From Betaproteobacteria bacterium (GTDB lineage: Bacteria; Pseudomonadota; Gammaproteobacteria; Burkholderiales; Thiobacillaceae): a stretch of DNA of 64,000 nucleotides. Position 1 is the first letter of the stretch. The number at the start of each line of letters is the position of its first letter. The stretch lies in assembly GCA_016234655.1 (NCBI GenBank), contig JACRAU010000031.1:110737-174736 (forward strand), written 5' to 3'. Below, piece by piece: positions 59,117 to 64,000 of this stretch. Under the pieces are notes generated by a model that saw only the letters and a list, made by a program, of their open reading frames with translations, was not told the origin of the DNA and made no database searches. Both the position numbers and the translations under genes were made by a program.

Positions 59117-60514
59117 ATGTCCGCTGTCTTTGCCGATCCCGATCTGTCCGCCATCAAGCTGCCGCCCCATTCGGTCGAGGCGGAGCAGTCCGTGCTCGGC
59201 GGCCTGTTGCTGGAAAACGGCGCCTGGGACCGGGTGGCGGATGCGATTTCCGAGGTCGATTTCTACCGGGCCGACCACAAGCTGATCTGGAAGCAGATCA
59301 CCCGGCTGATCGAAGACAATAAACCAGCCGACGTGATCACCGTGGCCGAGGCCTTGGAGTCGCACAAGCAGCTCGACGAGGTCGGCGGCCTGCCCTATCT
59401 CACCACATTGGCGCAGAACACGCCGTCGGCGGCCAATATCCGCCGCTACGCCGAGATCGTGCGCGAACGCGCGGTGCTGCGGCGCTTGGCCGAGGTCGGC
59501 TCCGAGATCGCCGAGCTGTCCTACAATCCGGCCGGGCGCAAGGCGAGCGAGATACTCGACGAGGCCGAGGCCAAGGTGTTCGAGATCAAGGAGGCCGGTG
59601 CCCGCGGCGGCCAGGGCTTCCAAGAGATCAAGCCGGTGTTGATCGAGGTGGTCAACCGCATCGACGAACTCTACAACCGCGACAATCCGAGCGAGATCAC
59701 CGGCGTGCCGACCGGCTTCGCCGATCTGGATGGCAAGACCTCGGGTCTGCAACCGGGCGATCTGGTCATCGTCGCCGGCCGGCCGTCCATGGGTAAGACC
59801 GCCTTCTCGCTCAATATCGCGGAGAACGTCGCCTTGGCGGCCAATTTGCCGGTGGCGGTGTTCAGCATGGAAATGGCCTCGACCCAGTTGGTCATGCGGA
59901 TGCTGGGTTCGGTCGGCAAGCTGGACCAGCACAAGCTGCGCACCGGCCGCATCAGCGCCGACGATTGGCCCAGGCTGACCCACTCGCTCGGCCAGTTGAG
60001 CGAGGCCCCGATCTACATCGACGAATCCGGCGGCCTGACCTCGATGGAAGTGCGCGCCCGCGCTCGGCGCCTGGCGCGCCAGTGCAAGGATGGCCGTCTT
60101 GGCCTGATCGTGATCGACTACCTGCAACTGATGTCCGGCAGCGGCGGCGCGGGCGAAAACCGCGCGACCGAGATATCCGAAATCTCCCGTTCGCTCAAGA
60201 GCCTGGCCAAGGAGCTGCACGTGCCGGTGGTCGCTCTATCCCAGCTCAACCGCTCGCTCGAACAGCGTCCGAACAAGCGGCCGGTGATGTCCGACCTGCG
60301 CGAATCCGGCGCCATCGAGCAGGATGCCGACGTGATCCTGTTCATCTACCGCGACGAGGTCTACAACCCGGACAGCCAGGACAAGGGCACGGCCGAGATC
60401 ATCATCGGCAAGCAGCGGAACGGCCCGACCGGCACCGTGCGCCTGACCTTCATGGGCGAATTCACCCGCTTCGAGAACTTCGCGGCCGACATCTACCTGA
60501 CGCCGAACAACTAA
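59117..60514 (+). CDS. dnaB: Replicative DNA helicase DnaB
   Basis: DnaB is the hexameric fork helicase. The 465-residue protein has the N-terminal primase-binding domain (PPHSVEAEQSVLGGLLL), Walker A in AGRPSMGKTAF, Walker B in LIVIDYLQLMSG and the conserved QLNRSLEQRPNKRPVMSDLRESGAIEQDADVI. No intein is present. Confidence 0.98.
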   Translation: MSAVFADPDLSAIKLPPHSVEAEQSVLGGLLLENGAWDRVADAISEVDFYRADHKLIWKQITRLIEDNKPADVITVAEALESHKQLDEVGGLPYLTTLAQNTPSAANIRRYAEIVRERAVLRRLAEVGSEIAELSYNPAGRKASEILDEAEAKVFEIKEAGARGGQGFQEIKPVLIEVVNRIDELYNRDNPSEITGVPTGFADLDGKTSGLQPGDLVIVAGRPSMGKTAFSLNIAENVALAANLPVAVFSMEMASTQLVMRMLGSVGKLDQHKLRTGRISADDWPRLTHSLGQLSEAPIYIDESGGLTSMEVRARARRLARQCKDGRLGLIVIDYLQLMSGSGGAGENRATEISEISRSLKSLAKELHVPVVALSQLNRSLEQRPNKRPVMSDLRESGAIEQDADVILFIYRDEVYNPDSQDKGTAEIIIGKQRNGPTGTVRLTFMGEFTRFENFAADIYLTPNN

Positions 60515-60531
60515 GGGCGTTGTTGCCAGCC

Positions 60532-61602
60532 ATGTCCCGCCCGCTCGTCGCCCGCATCGATACCGCCGCCCTGGCCCATAACCTGGGCGTCGCCCGGCGC
60601 CTGGCCGGTTCGGCCCGCGTCTTGGCCGTGGTCAAGGCCAACGGCTATGGTCACGGCCTGCCGCGCGTCGCCCGTGCCTTGCGCGCGACCGACGGTTTCG
60701 CCGTTCTGGCTTTGGACGAGGCGGAGGCCTTGCGGGCGGAGGGGCTGACCCACCCCATCGTGATGCTCGAGGGCTTCTTCCACCCCGACGAATTGCCGGC
60801 GATGGCGCGTTGGCGCTTGCAGCCGGTGATCCACCGCGAAGATCAGGTCGATGCCTTGATGCGCGCCCGGCTCGATCATCGACTCGATGTCTTCGTCAAG
60901 GTCGATACCGGCATGCACCGGTTGGGCCTGCACCCCAAGCGGCTCAAGGAAACGGTGGCGCGGCTGCGAGAGGCCGAATCGGTCGGCCACATCACCCTGA
61001 TGACCCACTTCGCCAACGCCGACGATGCCTCGCTCGGCATAGGCGAGCCGATGCGGGTATTTCAGGAAGCGGCGGCGGGGCTCGACCTGCCCGCGAGCCT
61101 GGCCAATTCCGCCGCGCTGATGCGTTATCCGGAGTCGCATGGCGACTGGGTCAGGCCCGGCATCATGCTCTATGGCGCCTCGCCCTTCGCCGACCGGAAC
61201 GGCCAGGACATCGGCTTGCTGCCGGCCATGACCTTGGAGAGCAGGCTGATCGCCCAGCGGCCTCTGCGCAAGGGCGAGGCGGTCGGCTACGGCAGCGCCT
61301 TCGTCGCGCCCAAGGACATGCGCATCGGCATCGTCGCCTGCGGTTATGCCGACGGTTACCCGCGCCATGCCGACACCGGCACGCCGATCCTGGTGGAGGG
61401 CCACCGTACCCGTACCTTGGGCAGGGTATCCATGGACATGCTGTGCGTGGACCTGAGCCTCGTCCCCAACGGCCATGTCGGCAGTCTTGTCACGCTTTGG
61501 GGCAATGGCCTGCCGGCGGAGGAGGTGGCGGCCAGCGCCGGCACCATCGCCTATGAGTTGTTCACCGGCATCGCGCCGCGCGTGCGCATCGAAGAACATT
61601 AG
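60532..61602 (+). CDS. alr: Alanine racemase
   Basis: Alr makes D-alanine for peptidoglycan. ATG 60532 gives 356 residues with the PLP lysine in [10 protein letters not shown], the catalytic Tyr in VGYGSAFVA and the [12 protein letters not shown] segment. It lies 17 bases after dnaB; dnaB-alr is a common pair. Confidence 0.97.
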   Translation: MSRPLVARIDTAALAHNLGVARRLAGSARVLAVVKANGYGHGLPRVARALRATDGFAVLALDEAEALRAEGLTHPIVMLEGFFHPDELPAMARWRLQPVIHREDQVDALMRARLDHRLDVFVKVDTGMHRLGLHPKRLKETVARLREAESVGHITLMTHFANADDASLGIGEPMRVFQEAAAGLDLPASLANSAALMRYPESHGDWVRPGIMLYGASPFADRNGQDIGLLPAMTLESRLIAQRPLRKGEAVGYGSAFVAPKDMRIGIVACGYADGYPRHADTGTPILVEGHRTRTLGRVSMDMLCVDLSLVPNGHVGSLVTLWGNGLPAEEVAASAGTIAYELFTGIAPRVRIEEH

Positions 61603-61639
61603 AACGATGGGCGGCGCACCGCCGTCAAGGAAGAATGCC

Positions 61640-62464
61640 ATGTCAGATATTCTGGATAAGATACTTGCCGTCAAACGCGAAGAGATTGCCGCCGCCCGCA
61701 AGGCCGAGCCGCTCGAAGCCCTGCGCGAGTCGGCCGAGCTCGCGCCGCCGCCGCGCGACTTCGTCGGGGCGATGCGGGCCAAGCTGGCCGCCGGTCAACC
61801 GGCGGTGATCGCCGAGATCAAGAAGGCCAGCCCGAGCAAGGGGGTCATCCGACCCGACTTCCGGCCGGCCGAGCTCGCCAGCAGTTACGAGCGGGGTGGG
61901 GCAGCCTGCCTCTCCGTGCTCACCGATCGCCAGTTCTTTCAGGGGGCGCCGGAATATCTGAAAGAAGCGCGCGAAGCCTGCGCCCTGCCGGTGTTGCGCA
62001 AGGATTTCATGATCGATCCCTATCAGGTCTATGAAGCGCGGGCGATGGGGGCGGATTGCATCCTGTTGATCGTGGCAGCCTTGAGTCTGGCCCAGATGCA
62101 GGAATTGGAATCCCTCGCTATGCGCTTGGGCATGGCCGTGCTGGTCGAATCGCACGACGCGGCAGAATTGGAGCAGGCCTTGCGGTTGGAGACGCCGCTT
62201 ATCGGCATCAACAACCGCAACCTGCGCAGCTTCGAGGTCAGCTTGCAAACCACGCTCGGCCTTTTGTCCAGAATTCACCCCTCCCCCGCAAGCGGGGGAG
62301 GGGCTGGGGGAGAGGGCGGCCGCATCGTCATCACCGAGAGCGGCATCCTCGCGCCGACCGATGTGGCGCTGATGCGGCAAAATGGCGTCCATGCCTTCCT
62401 GGTTGGCGAGGCCTTCATGCGAGCGGCCGATCCGGGGGCGGAGTTGGCCAGCCTGTTTTACTAA
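61640..62464 (+). CDS. trpC: Indole-3-glycerol phosphate synthase TrpC with in-frame repeat
   Basis: TrpC closes the indole ring in tryptophan synthesis. ATG 61640 ([16 protein letters not shown]) follows AAGGAAG. Active-site segments present: [34 protein letters not shown] and ITESGI. Between LGLLSRI and RIVITESGI about 14 extra residues ([15 protein letters not shown]) are encoded by a palindromic repeat at 62277-62319, placed in the loop before the strand leading to the phosphate-binding site. The 274-residue length is slightly above usual. Frame is kept and no key residue is lost. No other trp genes are adjacent. Confidence 0.95.
   Translation: MSDILDKILAVKREEIAAARKAEPLEALRESAELAPPPRDFVGAMRAKLAAGQPAVIAEIKKASPSKGVIRPDFRPAELASSYERGGAACLSVLTDRQFFQGAPEYLKEAREACALPVLRKDFMIDPYQVYEARAMGADCILLIVAALSLAQMQELESLAMRLGMAVLVESHDAAELEQALRLETPLIGINNRNLRSFEVSLQTTLGLLSRIHPSPASGGGAGGEGGRIVITESGILAPTDVALMRQNGVHAFLVGEAFMRAADPGAELASLFY
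62277..62319. repeat. REP-like palindrome inside trpC
   Basis: CCCCTCCCCCGC, AA and GCGGGGGAGGGG form a perfect 12-bp stem, followed by CTGGGGGAGAGGG. The same two-part layout and reading frame (Ser-Pro-Ala-Ser-Gly, then Gly-Ala-Gly-Gly-Glu-Gly) occur in the element at 32748. Confidence 0.88.
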
Positions 62465-62506
62465 GTGATTGATTCTTAATTGGATAGTTAAAAACTACCA
62501 GGTCCA

Positions 62507-62532
62507 GCCTTGTTGTTGGCAAGCAACAAGGC
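62507..62532. other. Stem-loop in the trpC-porin gap
   Basis: GCCTTGTTG (62507-62515) pairs with CAACAAGGC (62524-62532). The remaining 205-base gap also has a CCCGG/CCGGG hairpin near 62631, just before the porin ribosome binding site. No clear promoter is identified, though the porin must have one here. Confidence 0.5.
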
Positions 62533-62669
62533 GACCGGGGCGGGTAGCAAAAGTCGGAAAACCTTGGAGCCGAGTACACTGGCTTTGAGAAAATGGGCAC
62601 CGAACTTCTCGCGCGAGAGGTTGTAGATTCCCGGAAACCCGGGTGGTTTTCATCACAAAGGAGAGTTAC

Positions 62670-63725
62670 ATGAAGAAGTCTCTGATCGCTCTGGCTGTGG
62701 CTGGCGCCTTTGCCGCTCCCGCCTTCGCTGACACCGCCAACGTTAACGTTGGTGGCCAGCTCCATATGTCTTTGGACTATCTGGACGCCGACACCGCTGC
62801 CGCTAGCGGCAACTGGAACGTTTCCAGCAACGCCTCCAACCTCTACGTCAAGGGTACCGAGGATCTGGGCGGCGGCATGAAGGCCGTTTGGCAGGTTCAG
62901 ACCTATTTCGACGCGGGCGCGACCGGCAATGCCGACGCTTCCTTCGGCGGCACCGCCAACGGCGTGGGTTCTGGTAACACCTATGTCGGCCTGTCCGGCA
63001 ACTTCGGTACCGTTCTGCTGGGCAAGCACGAAGCCCCGTTGAAGATCGTCAGCCGTAAGGTCGACCTGTTCAACAACCAGATCGGTGACTCCCGCAGCCT
63101 GACCGCCGGCGCCGCCAACGACATTCGCCCGAACAACGTTCTGGCCTATGCCACGCCGAACATGAACGGCGTCGAGGCCACCGTGGCCTACGTGACCAAC
63201 ACCGCCGCCGGTGCTGCCACCGACGCCTCCGACACCGCCGTCAGCATGAACGCCTTCTACACCAACGGCCCCCTGCTGCTGGGTGCCGGCTACCAGAACC
63301 GCGACTTCGGCGCTGCTGCTCTGAGCGACGAGACCGTGTGGCGTTTGGCCGCTGGTTACACCTTCGGCGACTTCAAGGTCGTGGCCTTCTGGCAGGACGA
63401 GAGCGACGTCGCTGGCGCTGCCAACGCCGACCGTAACGTCTGGGGCCTGGGTGGCGCCTACAAGATGGGCCCGATGACCCTGAAGGCTCAGTACTACAAC
63501 CGTGACGACCTGGGCGCTGCCGTGAACAACGGTTCCGACCTGTGGGCCGTCGGTGTTGACTACGCCATGTCCAAGCGCACCACCGCTTACGTTGCGTATG
63601 CCACCACCGACAACGACGCTGCCGCCAACGCCAGCGTCTTCGGCGGCGGCCACGGTGACAACCCCGCTACCGGTCTGGGCGGCAACCCCAACGGCTTCTC
63701 CGTGGGTTTGATCCACAACTTCTAA
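62670..63725 (+). CDS. Outer-membrane porin, general diffusion type
   Basis: A 351-residue Gram-negative porin. The signal peptide MKKSLIALAVAGAFAAPAFA ends before DTANVNV. The rest alternates short beta strands and Gly/Asn/Asp loops, and the C-terminus ends in Phe (GLIHNF), the assembly signal. Family segments are GTEDLGGGMKAVWQVQ and the GNFGTVLLGKH loop. AAGGAGAG precedes the ATG. Codons are more uniform (GCC, AAC, GGC) than in neighbours, as in a highly expressed gene. Confidence 0.95.
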   Translation: MKKSLIALAVAGAFAAPAFADTANVNVGGQLHMSLDYLDADTAAASGNWNVSSNASNLYVKGTEDLGGGMKAVWQVQTYFDAGATGNADASFGGTANGVGSGNTYVGLSGNFGTVLLGKHEAPLKIVSRKVDLFNNQIGDSRSLTAGAANDIRPNNVLAYATPNMNGVEATVAYVTNTAAGAATDASDTAVSMNAFYTNGPLLLGAGYQNRDFGAAALSDETVWRLAAGYTFGDFKVVAFWQDESDVAGAANADRNVWGLGGAYKMGPMTLKAQYYNRDDLGAAVNNGSDLWAVGVDYAMSKRTTAYVAYATTDNDAAANASVFGGGHGDNPATGLGGNPNGFSVGLIHNF

Positions 63726-63756
63726 TCGTCTAGTTTTCTGGTCGTTTAGTTGTTGC

Positions 63757-63787
63757 AACGGGCGTCTTCGGACGCCCGTTTTTTTTT
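63757..63787 (+). terminator. Terminator of the porin gene
   Basis: AACGGGCGTC and GACGCCCGTT flank a TTCG loop (63757-63780), followed by seven more T. A strong intrinsic terminator. Confidence 0.96.
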
Positions 63788-63968
63788 GCTCGGTCCCCTT
63801 CGCCAGCCATTCCGGCCGAATCTATAACTTTTGGCCTAGTCGCCTCATCCGAATAGATGAGGTGGTTTCTAATCCCAACCGCACCACTGCTTAATAAATG
63901 AGCGGACATGAAGAGCGGGTCTGGTAGTGTGGCAGTGCGACCCACACACACACCAGGAACCCACCCTC

Positions 63969-64000
63969 ATGTCCTACATACAGCTTACCTCAGAAGAACG
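63969..64000 (+). CDS. IS30-type transposase, first codons only
   Basis: The window ends in ATG followed by codons for SYIQLTSEE, matching the usual start of IS30-family transposases (MSYxxLTxEER). Only ten residues are visible. The preceding bases (about 63890-63968) would hold the left end of the insertion sequence, including GGTAGTGTGGCAGTGCGACCCAC, but its boundary cannot be set without the right end. A 7-bp hairpin (CCTCATC/GATGAGG, 63843-63862) lies in the gap after the porin terminator. Confidence 0.65.
   Translation, partial: MSYIQLTSEE

Noticed and set aside
62415..63758. 447-codon minus-strand frame opposite the porin
   Set aside because: Val/Gly-rich shadow of the repetitive porin codons; the plus-strand porin has signal peptide, ribosome binding site and terminator.
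63730..63951. 73-codon minus-strand frame after the porin
   Set aside because: It runs through the porin terminator hairpin and the insertion sequence flank; no coding signs.

Overview
This window is high-GC DNA, nearly all coding, with the gene content of a betaproteobacterium. Pointers are a bioBFHCD cluster, a caa3 oxidase cluster carrying the small betaproteobacterial proteins DUF2970 and DUF2909, a DUF2863 protein, and the orders rimP-nusA-infB-rbfA-truB-rpsO-pnp and rpsF-priB-rpsR-rplI-dnaB-alr. A CbbY-like phosphatase and two terminal oxidases (caa3 and cbb3) would suit a respiratory, possibly autotrophic Thiobacillus- or Sulfuritalea-like organism. That last placement is inference.

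Layout: 1-4534 biotin operon (bioB cut by the window edge). 4693-12651 aa3/caa3 cytochrome c oxidase with its assembly genes, an Rrf2 regulator and a Sco lipoprotein; no heme A synthase gene is present. 12800-18379 ccoNOQP, ccoG and a FixH-domain protein. 18376-27668, minus strand: an HDOD protein, a GGDEF-EAL protein, dedA, secF, secD, yajC, tgt, a VapBC-like toxin-antitoxin pair, queA and a tRNA-Leu. 27770-33148 nitroreductase, acpS, nagZ, a CDF metal exporter, a DUF2863 protein, a family 5 uracil-DNA glycosylase and a tautomerase. 33204-33812 is an AT-rich island with a two-helix, beta-rich membrane protein resembling the S-2TMbeta/Cap15 effectors of CBASS. 33912-45343 uvrC, pgsA, three tRNAs and the rimP-to-pnp information-processing block. 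45406-51820 folD, three tRNAs, a lytic transglycosylase, proS and rppH. 51831-52097 is a MITE-like element. 52120-62464 CBS protein, mrp/apbC, dcd, a basic amino-acid decarboxylase, the rpsF block, dnaB, alr and trpC. 62670-63725 a major porin. The window ends in the first codons of an IS30-type transposase.

The most unusual material is repeats. First, GC-rich REP-like palindromes sit in frame inside trpC and the uracil-DNA glycosylase gene, and a related one forms the bioH tail and the bioC ribosome binding site. Second, a degenerate 7-base repeat family (about GCNWRRG) occurs at five places, one of them inside bioF. Third, there is a 267-bp element with 24-bp perfect terminal inverted repeats, nested internal palindromes and a TTA duplication. 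The strongest candidate for unrecognised biology is the orphan S-2TMbeta-like protein at 33204-33812. No complete defence system, CRISPR array or prophage is visible.
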